NCBI GenBank assembly: GCA_009684515.1
Contig: WKKS01000004.1
Location: forward strand, 124,001 to 188,000
DNA: 64,000 nt
Direction of reading: 5' to 3'
DNA from: Geobacter sp.
GTDB taxonomy: Bacteria > Desulfobacterota > Desulfuromonadia > Geobacterales > Pseudopelobacteraceae
Part shown: in pieces, positions 1 to 7,131 of the stretch
Layout of the letters: every line of letters begins with the position of its first letter
Position numbering within the stretch: position 1 is the stretch's first letter
The notes under the pieces: model-generated
The model's database searches: none
Told to the model about the DNA's origin: nothing
Seen by the model: only the letters and a program-made list of their open reading frames with translations
Position numbers and translations under genes: made by a program

Positions 1-680
1 GTTGCAAAAACGTAGACCTGCTTGCCCGCCATCTGAAAATAGATCTCGCGGGCGTCAATGGTTTCAGCAGTGACCGGAGCGCGGGAACCGGAGGAAGGCA
101 CCTGAATCAGCGGCCAACCCTTGCCGTCACTGCGCATATAGGTATGCTGGACACCGACTTTTTCGTCACCGCCGCTGGTCAGGATGGCTGCGCCGGCGCC
201 GTCGCCGAAAAGCGGGCAGCTGTTCTTGTCGTTGAAATCGAGGATTTTGGAGTACGTGTCGGCACCAATCGCCATGACGGTTTTGTACTTGCCGCATTTG
301 ATAAAGTTGTCGGCAATCTCCAACGCATAAACAAAGCTTGAACAGACCGCGTTGACATCGAATGCAAAGGCATTCTTGGCACCAATGTTCTCCTGCACTA
401 TACAGCCGGTGGAGGGAAGGCTCATGTCTGGAGTGGATGTTCCGATGATGATGCAGTCCAGTTCGGAAGCGTCAATCCCGGCCGCTTCCAGCGCGTTTTT
501 GGCCGCAATGGTGGCCAGATCGGAAGTGGCTTGATCAGCGTGGGCGAAGCGGCGCTCGCGGATACCGGTGCGAGAAAAAATCCACTCATCGGCGTTTTCC
601 ACCAGATAATCAAAATGACTGTTAGGTATGACCCGGTCCGGCATGCATGATCCGCTGCCGATGATTTTAGATACGATCAT
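1..680 (-). CDS. fabH: Beta-ketoacyl-ACP synthase III (FabH), C-terminus off the left edge
   Basis: Starts fatty acid synthesis by condensing acetyl-CoA (or a similar starter) with malonyl-ACP in the cytoplasm. About 226 N-terminal residues are present and the gene runs off the window. The start at 680 gives MIVSKIIGSGSCMPDRVIPN, the usual FabH opening, followed by the EWIFSRTGIRERR segment. The active-site cysteine is at about residue 113 in the DVNAVCSSFVYAL motif, close to its position in E. coli FabH (112). The LFGDGAGAAIL segment, typical of thiolase-fold enzymes, is also present. The catalytic His and Asn lie beyond the edge. A good minus-strand promoter is visible upstream. A specialised FabH-like synthase cannot be excluded without the C-terminus. 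Confidence 0.93.
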   Translation of the reverse strand, partial: MIVSKIIGSGSCMPDRVIPNSHFDYLVENADEWIFSRTGIRERRFAHADQATSDLATIAAKNALEAAGIDASELDCIIIGTSTPDMSLPSTGCIVQENIGAKNAFAFDVNAVCSSFVYALEIADNFIKCGKYKTVMAIGADTYSKILDFNDKNSCPLFGDGAGAAILTSGGDEKVGVQHTYMRSDGKGWPLIQVPSSGSRAPVTAETIDAREIYFQMAGKQVYVFA

Positions 681-737
681 TTTCTCCCCGATTCCGTCCG
701 CTTAACGAACGAATTTCATTCTTACTAAAGCTTTTCA

Positions 738-767
738 GCTATACCACAGAATAACGCTGTTTGTCAA
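738..767 (-). promoter_or_regulatory. Sigma-70 type promoter for fabH
   Basis: Read on the minus strand, TTGACA (762-767) and TATAGC (738-743) are separated by 18 nt, placing the transcript start near 731, about 50 nt before the fabH start codon. This is seen in sequence; activity is inferred. Confidence 0.6.
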
Positions 768-774
768 TTTGAAT

Positions 775-787
775 ACACTGGCAGTGT
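775..787. promoter_or_regulatory. Palindrome ACACTGGCAGTGT just upstream of the fabH -35 box
   Basis: A perfect 6-1-6 inverted repeat lies 7 nt upstream of the predicted -35 hexamer of the fabH promoter. It could be an operator for a lipid-responsive regulator, but no regulator gene is adjacent and the assignment is speculative. Confidence 0.3.
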
Positions 788-815
788 GGCGATATAGACA
801 CAGCCATCCTCATGC

Positions 816-1139
816 TTAATTTCCTTCACGGAACCTGAGAATATCTGCCAATGAAAATGCCCAGACCACAAAAAAGGCGGCCAGGACCCCCTTTCCAAAA
901 CCACTGGCACCGTCCAGCGCCTTGATGACCTCGGACGGTGATATGCTGATGGCGCCTCCGGCAATCTGTGAAGCAATTACGGGCGACAGTCCCCGCAGCA
1001 GCACGAACAATGCCAGCAAAAGAATCAGATTGACCATGACGATCAGAACACCTCCGACTACTTTGCGACCAAGATATAGTTGGCCCAGGCCCGGGAGCAC
1101 CAAGGCAGAAAGGAGCAGAGCGGTCATTTTTCTGTTCAT
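816..1139 (-). CDS. Small hydrophobic membrane protein
   Basis: A 107-residue protein of unknown function. An N-terminal hydrophobic stretch with a PGLGQLYLGR motif is followed by two further likely membrane segments, around residues 29-47 and 84-101. The 'PGLGQLY.G....G' pattern is common in small TM2/DUF5683-like membrane proteins, but I cannot assign a family firmly. The start codon overlaps the stop of the upstream phosphatase gene (ATGA, 1136-1139), so the two are translationally coupled and probably cotranscribed. No signal for a specific role is visible. Confidence 0.75.
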   Translation of the reverse strand: MNRKMTALLLSALVLPGLGQLYLGRKVVGGVLIVMVNLILLLALFVLLRGLSPVIASQIAGGAISISPSEVIKALDGASGFGKGVLAAFFVVWAFSLADILRFREGN

Positions 1140-1936
1140 GCGATTTCTCCTGCAGCCACAGATGCAAGCATGGCGATCATTTCTTCATGTATAAGCCCGT
1201 TGCTGGCCACAATCCGGTTATTGAATACGTCATAGGCGGAACCGTCGAAAGTGGTCACCCTGCCGCCCGCTTCAAGCACCAGCAGCGTTCCGGCAGCCAC
1301 ATCCCAAGGTTTCAGCTTCAGCTCCCAAAAGCCATCCAGCCTTCCGGCAGCCACATAGGCCAGATCCAGTGCGGCAGCGCCTGCCCGGCGGATGCCCCGG
1401 GCAGCCTTCTGGAAGGCAATAAAACTGGCAAAGTTGTTGGCGGGGTCAATGGCGCAGTCATAGGGAAATCCGGTGCCGAGCAATGAGCTTTTCAGCGGAA
1501 CGTTAGCGGAAACGGCCATGCGGCGGCCATTCAGAAAAGCCCCGCCACCCTTGGTTGCGGTGAAGAGCTCGTCATGGATTGGATTGTAAATAACTGCGGC
1601 CACCATCTCACCGGCGTGCTGGAGCCCGATCGAGACGCAAAACCACGGAAAACCGTGGGCATAGTTGGTAGTGCCGTCCACCGGGTCGATGATCCAGCGA
1701 TAAGCCGAATCGCTCTGCGGGTAATGACCTTCCTCGGCCACAATGTTGTGCTCCGGAAAATGTGACCGCAGATGTTCCACAATCAGCCGTTCCGATTCCT
1801 TGTCAACTTCTGTAACCAGATCTTTGTCACCTTTGTGAACAATATTCAGGGAGGTTGCAAAGCGATAACGTTGATAAGATCCGGCGATTCTGGCGGCTTC
1901 AACGGCGGCGTCTAGAAATGGTTGCAAATTAGGCAT
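1136..1936 (-). CDS. suhB: Inositol-1-monophosphatase family protein (SuhB-like)
   Basis: A cytoplasmic Mg-dependent phosphatase of the IMPase/SuhB family, which hydrolyses inositol phosphates or related sugar phosphates. In some bacteria SuhB also takes part in rRNA transcription complexes. The diagnostic metal-binding motifs are present: the EEG segment near residue 70, the IIDPVDGTTNYAHGFPWF box, and the C-terminal WDVAAGTLLVLEAGG. The start at 1936 (MPNLQPFLDAAVEAARIAG) is preferred over an upstream in-frame codon because of its GGAG ribosome site and family length (266 aa). The stop overlaps the start of the small membrane protein gene by 4 nt. Confidence 0.92.
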   Translation of the reverse strand: MPNLQPFLDAAVEAARIAGSYQRYRFATSLNIVHKGDKDLVTEVDKESERLIVEHLRSHFPEHNIVAEEGHYPQSDSAYRWIIDPVDGTTNYAHGFPWFCVSIGLQHAGEMVAAVIYNPIHDELFTATKGGGAFLNGRRMAVSANVPLKSSLLGTGFPYDCAIDPANNFASFIAFQKAARGIRRAGAAALDLAYVAAGRLDGFWELKLKPWDVAAGTLLVLEAGGRVTTFDGSAYDVFNNRIVASNGLIHEEMIAMLASVAAGEIA

Positions 1937-2032
1937 AATTTTCTCCGCTAATAGAAAAGGCGGCACTTGCCACCCAGGTCCGGCATTGTAACAGAGCGCT
2001 CCCCGCAAGGCAAGCCTACCCGTCATTCTGTT

Positions 2033-2061
2033 TTGACTTTATATCCTGATTAATGCATAGT
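2033..2061 (+). promoter_or_regulatory. Possible promoter for yggT operon
   Basis: TTGACT at 2033-2038 and CATAGT at 2056-2061 are separated by 17 nt, about 37 nt upstream of the yggT start. The -10 element is a weak match. Confidence 0.4.
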
Positions 2062-2097
2062 GAGGAGTATTTTATCCATAAGTAACGGAGCGAACAG

Positions 2098-2424
2098 ATG
2101 GTCCTTTTCGGAAACATTCTGCTGGCACTGGCCAAGATCATAGAGCTGTCCAGCGGCCTATTGACAATCTACAAATATGTCCTGCTGGCCAGCGTAGTTG
2201 TCTCATGGGTTAATGCAGACCCTTACAATCCGATCGTTAATTTCATCTACCGCGTTACCGACCCACTGCTGCGGCGTATTCGCAGGCACATGCCGGACAC
2301 CGGCATGCTCGATCTGTCGCCACTGGTTGCATTTGCCGCTATTTATGTCATTCAGATTATATTTTTTGACACCGCGTACCATTATTTGATGGCCAACGGC
2401 ATGTCGCTCAAAATGAGGGGTTGA
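2098..2424 (+). CDS. YggT family integral membrane protein
   Basis: A 108-residue YggT family protein. These small inner-membrane proteins have two hydrophobic segments and are commonly found next to cell-division or proline-biosynthesis genes; their function is unresolved. An N-terminal hydrophobic segment is followed by the conserved VVSWVNADPYNPIVNFIYRV region and the TDPLLRRIRRHMP motif, then a second hydrophobic segment near residue 80. The start has a GGAG site (taacggagcgaacag). It is followed closely by a DivIVA-domain gene and a DUF167 gene, the classic yggT-divIVA-yggU arrangement. Confidence 0.9.
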   Translation: MVLFGNILLALAKIIELSSGLLTIYKYVLLASVVVSWVNADPYNPIVNFIYRVTDPLLRRIRRHMPDTGMLDLSPLVAFAAIYVIQIIFFDTAYHYLMANGMSLKMRG

Positions 2425-2429
2425 ACCGA

Positions 2430-2882
2430 ATGAAGATTTCACCGCTTGATATTCAGCAGCAGCAGTTCAGAGTCAAAACATTCAGAGGCCTTGATCCGGA
2501 GGATGTGGACGCCTTTCTCCAGACCGTGGCGGGTGAAATGGAAGGGCTGATCCGGGAAAATAACGAACTGAAGGAGCAGATGTCACGCCATAGCCGCGAT
2601 GCGCTGGACATGGCCGAGCGTGAGCGAGAACTCCGTGAAACCCTGCTGTCGGCCCAGCGTGTTATTGAAGAGATGAAATCCAATGCCAAGAAAGAGGCAG
2701 AACTGATTGTCTCGGAGGCCGAGCTTAAAGGTGAGCGGATTGTGGCGGATGCCGAACGCCAGCTTGGCGATCTGAAAGCGCGCATCGAAGAGGTCCGGCG
2801 CCAGAAGATCCAGTTTGAAATGAGTTTCAAGGGATTGCTTGACGGCTTTGCGCGCCAGCTTACCGGTGATGAACCAATCTGA
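2430..2882 (+). CDS. DivIVA domain-containing protein
   Basis: A coiled-coil protein of the DivIVA/GpsB type, which sits at curved membrane or division sites and recruits partners. The N-terminal membrane-binding domain is recognisable (KISPLDIQQQQFRVKTFRG, then LDPEDVDAFL). It is followed by a long charged region with coiled-coil character to about residue 140. The ATG at 2430 is chosen because a GAGGGG ribosome site lies 9 nt upstream; a TTG at 2421 would overlap yggT. The gene starts 5 nt after yggT ends and overlaps the following DUF167 gene, implying one operon. At 150 residues it is a short member. Confidence 0.88.
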   Translation: MKISPLDIQQQQFRVKTFRGLDPEDVDAFLQTVAGEMEGLIRENNELKEQMSRHSRDALDMAERERELRETLLSAQRVIEEMKSNAKKEAELIVSEAELKGERIVADAERQLGDLKARIEEVRRQKIQFEMSFKGLLDGFARQLTGDEPI

Positions 2883-3183
2883 CCTACCCTTTATTACCGC
2901 CACAGAAGACGGCGTCATCCTGAGCATTCATGTCCAGCCACGTGCTTCAAAGAATCAGCTCTGCGGCATTCAGGGGGAAGCTCTCAAAATCCGGCTGACT
3001 TCGCCGCCGGTGGATGGGGCTGCCAACAAGCTCTGCCGGGAATTCCTGGCCGATCTGTTCGGAGTGGCTAAATCTTACGTCGAAATCATCTCCGGAGAAA
3101 CTTCGCGTCACAAAAGAGTCAAAATAATTGGAGATTCTTCACGATTCAACAGGATTGCCGAATCTCTCAATATCTCCCGCTGA
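2869..3183 (+). CDS. DUF167 (YggU) family protein
   Basis: A small (104 aa) conserved protein of the DUF167/YggU family, of unknown biochemical role. The family signature is clear: VQPRASKNQLCGI, ALKIRLTSPPVDGAANK, and the SYVEIISGETSRHKRVKI stretch. The ATG at 2869 overlaps the end of divIVA by 14 nt, indicating translational coupling. An earlier in-frame non-ATG start at 2839 would lengthen the overlap and add residues absent from the family. It is followed 33 nt later by an FKBP gene. Confidence 0.88.
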   Translation: MNQSDLPFITATEDGVILSIHVQPRASKNQLCGIQGEALKIRLTSPPVDGAANKLCREFLADLFGVAKSYVEIISGETSRHKRVKIIGDSSRFNRIAESLNISR

Positions 3184-3216
3184 AAACGGGAATACACCAA
3201 GAAAGGATTTAATTAT

Positions 3217-3702
3217 ATGGCACAGGCAAAAACAGGCGATAAGGTCAAAGTTCATTACACCGGCACATTGGAAGATGGCAGCGTATTCGATACTTCAGAA
3301 GGCTTTGTCGAGAAGTGCGGCGATGATGGCGGAGACGGTTGTGGCTGCGGCAGCCAGGCAACCGGACCGATGGAATTCGTTATTGGGGAGAACAAGCTTA
3401 TTCCAAAATTTGAAGAAGCTGTCATCGGCCTGGAAGTGGGACAGAGCGTCAAAGTTTCAATATCGGCTGACGACGCTTATGGCCAGAGAGCCGACGAGAT
3501 GGTGGCAGTGCTGGAGCGCAGCGAAATTCCGGCCGACATCAACCCGGAGCCGGGGCAGCAGATGGAAGTGATCCTGCAGGACGGCAGCCCCATGCCGGTC
3601 CTGGTGACGGAAGTGACCGACACAACCATCACTCTGGACGCCAACCACCCGCTGGCCGGGTATGACCTGACCTTCGACATCCGACTGGTCGAGATTCTTT
3701 AA
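3217..3702 (+). CDS. FKBP-type peptidyl-prolyl isomerase with Cys-rich insertion (SlyD-like)
   Basis: A cytoplasmic prolyl isomerase/chaperone of the SlyD-like FKBP class. The N-terminal FKBP half has VKVHYTGTLEDGSVFDTSE and PMEFVIGENKLIPKFEEAVIG. The chaperone flap follows (ISADDAYGQR), and the C-terminal strand has GYDLTFDIRLVEI. Between the first strands (residues about 32-46) there is an acidic, glycine-rich insertion with four cysteines (KCGDDGGDGCGCGSQ). SlyD proteins usually have their metal-binding His/Cys tail at the C-terminus, which is absent here, so the insertion may be an alternative metal site. The start has an AAAGGA site. The gene is followed by a strong bidirectional terminator. 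Confidence 0.9.
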   Translation: MAQAKTGDKVKVHYTGTLEDGSVFDTSEGFVEKCGDDGGDGCGCGSQATGPMEFVIGENKLIPKFEEAVIGLEVGQSVKVSISADDAYGQRADEMVAVLERSEIPADINPEPGQQMEVILQDGSPMPVLVTEVTDTTITLDANHPLAGYDLTFDIRLVEIL

Positions 3703-3730
3703 ACCGGCCGATAGAATTATTCTGAATACT

Positions 3731-3772
3731 TGACAAAAAGAGGCCGGCATATTTGTCGGCCTCTTTTTGTCA
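3731..3772. terminator. Bidirectional rho-independent terminator
   Basis: A perfect 16-bp inverted repeat (3731-3746 and 3757-3772) with a 10-nt loop, flanked by A-rich and T-rich arms. It serves the FKBP gene on the plus strand and the convergent flavoprotein gene on the minus strand. Confidence 0.9.
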
Positions 3773-3797
3773 GACGATTTGTGCACATCAGTACATT

Positions 3798-4988
3798 CTA
3801 TTTTGCCGCTACAGCCTCGGCCACGGCGCTGCCCAGCGCGCTGCACTGTTCCAGGACTTCGGCCTTGGGCGTGAACGTTGTGCGAACCGAGTCAGCCACC
3901 AGCTTGAACCCGAGTCCTTTCAAACGTTCCTCAGCCATTTTACAGGCTTCCCCGCTCCAACCATAGCTGCCGAAGACACCGGCCAGATTAGTCTTGAGCT
4001 TGACCGTACTGAGATAGGCCAGCACATCCCACATTGGCTTGGGAATATCGCGATTGATAGTCGGAATACCGAATATGAGGGCATCCGCTTCTTCCATCAT
4101 GTTGCGCAGTTCATTGGAGCTGAGGTGATTAATATGGTAGCTGATGACCTCAAGACCATCGCGAACGGCACCGGCGGCAACTGCCTGGGCCATTTTTTCA
4201 GTGCTGCCGTGCGGCGAAATATACAGGATGAATATTTTCTTATTCTGGGAGGTCGGCTTGCTCCAGTTTTCAAACTGCTGGATAACCTTCCAGGGGTCTT
4301 GCCTGATGATCGGCCCGTGGCTGGGGCAGATCACATCGATCACGTCGTGGCGGATTTTCTCGACGGCTGAGAGGACCTTGTCCTTGAATGGCCGGAAGAT
4401 ACAGTCAAAGTAGAACTGGCGGGCTGACGTAAAGTCCTCGCTCTGATCATTGAATATTTTCCCAGGATTGCAGTAGTGGGCTGCAAAAGCGTCGCAGGAA
4501 AAGAGCACATTGTCTTCTTCCAGACGGGTAAACATCGTATCCGGCCAGTGCAGGAACGGCGCGATAATAAAACGCAGCGTCCGTCCTCCCAAGTCGAGCG
4601 TGTCGCCGTCTTTGACTGTCTGACAGTTAAACGGCTTGTGCATCAGGTTGCCGAGGAAGTTTTTGGCGGCAATGGTACAAATCACCGTGGCCTGCGGAGC
4701 CTGCTCCAGCAGGTAGGCCAGTGAACCGGAATGGTCATGCTCGGTGTGGTTGACAATGATGTAATCGATCTTCTTCGGATCAGTCAGAGAGCGTACTTTG
4801 TCCATATACTCATCAACGCGCTTCTCATCGACGGTATCAATCAGGACCGTTTTCTCGCTCCCTTTCAAAAAATAGGCGTTGTAGGTTGTGCCATGTTCAG
4901 TCGGGAAAAGATCATCAAATGTCCGCAGTTCGGGGTCTTCCGATCCAATCCAGTGCAAACCCGGTTTAATTTCTACTGGTCCCTGCAT
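3798..4988 (-). CDS. A-type flavoprotein (FprA/flavodiiron protein)
   Basis: A cytoplasmic flavodiiron protein that reduces O2 (to water) and/or NO (to N2O) to protect strict anaerobes. An N-terminal metallo-beta-lactamase-like domain carries the diiron ligands (HTEHDHSG near residue 80, and later His/Asp residues including SCDAFAAHY and CPSHGPI). A C-terminal flavodoxin domain begins near residue 250 (ILYISPHGSTEKMAQAV) and includes FGSYGWSGEA. The length of 396 aa is normal, with no rubredoxin extension. The start has a GGAG site. It is monocistronic and convergent with the FKBP gene across a shared terminator. O2 versus NO preference cannot be told from sequence. Confidence 0.93.
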   Translation of the reverse strand: MQGPVEIKPGLHWIGSEDPELRTFDDLFPTEHGTTYNAYFLKGSEKTVLIDTVDEKRVDEYMDKVRSLTDPKKIDYIIVNHTEHDHSGSLAYLLEQAPQATVICTIAAKNFLGNLMHKPFNCQTVKDGDTLDLGGRTLRFIIAPFLHWPDTMFTRLEEDNVLFSCDAFAAHYCNPGKIFNDQSEDFTSARQFYFDCIFRPFKDKVLSAVEKIRHDVIDVICPSHGPIIRQDPWKVIQQFENWSKPTSQNKKIFILYISPHGSTEKMAQAVAAGAVRDGLEVISYHINHLSSNELRNMMEEADALIFGIPTINRDIPKPMWDVLAYLSTVKLKTNLAGVFGSYGWSGEACKMAEERLKGLGFKLVADSVRTTFTPKAEVLEQCSALGSAVAEAVAAK

Positions 4989-5164
4989 CTCTCATTCTCC
5001 TTTAAAAGTGTGTGGTCTGACGTAACAACCAGGACGACGGCGCTGTCAGTCCGGCACGGCAATAAATAGATTTTTTAATGTATCAGAATTGCACGGTCGT
5101 ATACAAGTTACAAATAATCAATTTGCAGTTGTCGGATCGGCCGGATTCTGCTACATAGTTGAAC

Positions 5165-5746
5165 ATGAAAGAAAAAGTTCGCAAACGCATAAACATTCTC
5201 CGGGCTCTGCTTAAAGATACTGCACCCGGGGTCAGAAACGCTGCCGCCCAGGCCATTGAAAAACTGGAGGGGATCAGCAGTTTTGAAGAGATCTTGCAAG
5301 CTCTTAAAACAGGAGACACCGGAATCAGAGTCGGAGCGATTTACGCCTTGGGTGAGATCGGCGGTGAAAAGGTGCTCCCGCCTGTACTGTACTGTGCTAC
5401 CCGGCCGGAAGTTGACATACGATCAGCCGCGGTGGAAGTGCTTGGAAACTTGCGGATTCCGGCAGCCGTACCGATGCTGGTTGAGCGACTGGATGACCAG
5501 CATGAGGCGGTGCAGGCCAGAGCGATATGCGCCTTGCGCAGTTATCCGGCATCTTCTGAAATTTTGCAAAAACTTCGTACATTTCTTGAGGCCGGCAACG
5601 GCTCACTGGAAGCTGAAGCGGCCATTACACTGGCCTGCCTCAATGATTTTATTTCACTAGACAGTATCTGCAATCTGCTTTCATCCAATCATGCTTCGAC
5701 CCGTCAGGCCGCGGCAACCGCCATCAGCCTGATGCCTTTTCAGTAA
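5165..5746 (+). CDS. HEAT-repeat (PBS lyase-like) protein
   Basis: A 193-residue alpha-helical solenoid made of HEAT repeats, probably a protein-interaction scaffold in the cytoplasm. Repeats are visible as paired helices with the pattern 'D.....R..AA..AL..I': PGVRNAAAQAIEKL, IRVGAIYALGEIGGE, VDIRSAAVEVLGNLRI, EAVQARAICALRSY. The ATG at 5165 (MKEKVRKRINILR) is chosen over a TTG at 5159; neither has a strong ribosome site. The 3' end overlaps the convergent HD-GYP gene by 7 nt. A longer HEAT protein is encoded just beyond that gene, so the three may form one signalling group. Confidence 0.78.
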   Translation: MKEKVRKRINILRALLKDTAPGVRNAAAQAIEKLEGISSFEEILQALKTGDTGIRVGAIYALGEIGGEKVLPPVLYCATRPEVDIRSAAVEVLGNLRIPAAVPMLVERLDDQHEAVQARAICALRSYPASSEILQKLRTFLEAGNGSLEAEAAITLACLNDFISLDSICNLLSSNHASTRQAAATAISLMPFQ

Positions 5747-7131
5747 TTTCCGCCCGCAATCAATCGCCCCACATCAATGTTTTTCAACAACGGATCAACC
5801 ACGGCAACTATATTGGCATAACGCGAGCCATCGTGCTCCACCAATGACTGTTCTCTGGGTACCCGAAGCCTCAATCCGTCGCCATCTATCAGAACACGGA
5901 CGACCGGCGCTTCTTCGTCGAGTGGGTTGGGGCGATAAACCACCGCAACCTCATTGGTGTCAAGGCGCACCAATGTCCCCACCGGATAATTTCCCATCAT
6001 CTCTATGAAACGTCCCAGTATGGAACCATCCAGAATTGTTCCAACCAGTTTCTGCATCTCATTTAGAGCTGTTCTGGGATTAACCGGATGCTGGTAAACC
6101 CGTAGCGTTGTAATGGCATCGTAGGTGTCGGCTATGGCCACAATGTCGATCAGTTGGTTAAAGGGCAGCTTGCTGGCCCACTCCGGGTAACCACTACGGT
6201 TAAAATGCAAATGGTGGCCCAGAACGATTTGGGCAATGTGCGGATCCAACCCCTCCATTTCACGGATTATCTTGGAGCCAAGCTCGGAGTGCCTCTTCAT
6301 TTCATCAAATTCCGAACTGGAAAGCTTGCCCGGTTTGTTCAGGATGCTTTTGGGAATCATGGTTTTGCCGATATCATGCAACTGGCCGGCAATCCCGAGG
6401 TCCTTGACAGTCATCGCGTCAAGACCCAGCGTGGCCCCCAGAGACATCGCCAGTACTCCGACATTCACGCAATGGTTGAAAGTGTAGTTATCGTAATCTT
6501 TTATCATCGTAAGCCCAAGCAGCGCCCACGGTTCCTGCATGGTAATGCCAACCATGCGATCAACAACCCTGATAACAGGCGCGCTGTTTGGAATGCGGCC
6601 CCGCTCTATGTCCCGACAGACGGTCCTGATCGCCGCAATGGCCCTGTTGTAGGTTCCGACATGGTCTCCTTCGGCGACACTGTCCAGATCATCGTCATCC
6701 GTCTCCAGGCTTTCCTCTGCGTCACTAACTAACTGGACTCGACTGACTCCATTTACCTCCATCTGAACCGAAAGCGCATCAACATCGACTCCCTTGACTG
6801 AGAACAGGCGAACAAACTCCTGCAGTTCCTCGAAGGTTAGGCCGGATTGCATTATGATGCGGCCAACCGACTTTTCCATCATGCGATTGGTCAAGTCGGC
6901 AATGGCGGTCGACGGCGAGACAAAGAGATGATCGTCAACGAACATGATGCCGTCAGCCAGCCCCCAAGAAACCTGCTTCGACTGACTTAAGGCGGTCGAC
7001 AATATCTGATAGAAATCCATCAGCGGCTGTCGAATAGCCGGGTGCGAAGCAGGATAAAAGGCCATTCCCTTAACCGTTCCGGAAAACAGCGTTACCAATC
7101 TGAGAGCGTTTTGCTTGTCAAGTGCGTCCAT
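5740..7131 (-). CDS. HD-GYP domain protein (putative cyclic-di-GMP phosphodiesterase)
   Basis: A cytoplasmic 463-aa protein whose C-terminal half is an HD-GYP phosphodiesterase domain. HDIGKTMIPKSILNKPGKL lies near residue 250 and HHLHFNRSGYP near residue 310, so the metal-binding HD and the GYP signature are intact. The N-terminal 190 residues lack a recognisable receiver domain or membrane segment and may form a sensor or dimerisation region. The start overlaps the end of the upstream HEAT-repeat gene by 14 nt, indicating translational coupling and a likely functional pair. A broad acidic linker (about residues 137-157, TDDDDLDSVAEGD) separates the two halves. Confidence 0.9.
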   Translation of the reverse strand: MDALDKQNALRLVTLFSGTVKGMAFYPASHPAIRQPLMDFYQILSTALSQSKQVSWGLADGIMFVDDHLFVSPSTAIADLTNRMMEKSVGRIIMQSGLTFEELQEFVRLFSVKGVDVDALSVQMEVNGVSRVQLVSDAEESLETDDDDLDSVAEGDHVGTYNRAIAAIRTVCRDIERGRIPNSAPVIRVVDRMVGITMQEPWALLGLTMIKDYDNYTFNHCVNVGVLAMSLGATLGLDAMTVKDLGIAGQLHDIGKTMIPKSILNKPGKLSSSEFDEMKRHSELGSKIIREMEGLDPHIAQIVLGHHLHFNRSGYPEWASKLPFNQLIDIVAIADTYDAITTLRVYQHPVNPRTALNEMQKLVGTILDGSILGRFIEMMGNYPVGTLVRLDTNEVAVVYRPNPLDEEAPVVRVLIDGDGLRLRVPREQSLVEHDGSRYANIVAVVDPLLKNIDVGRLIAGGNY

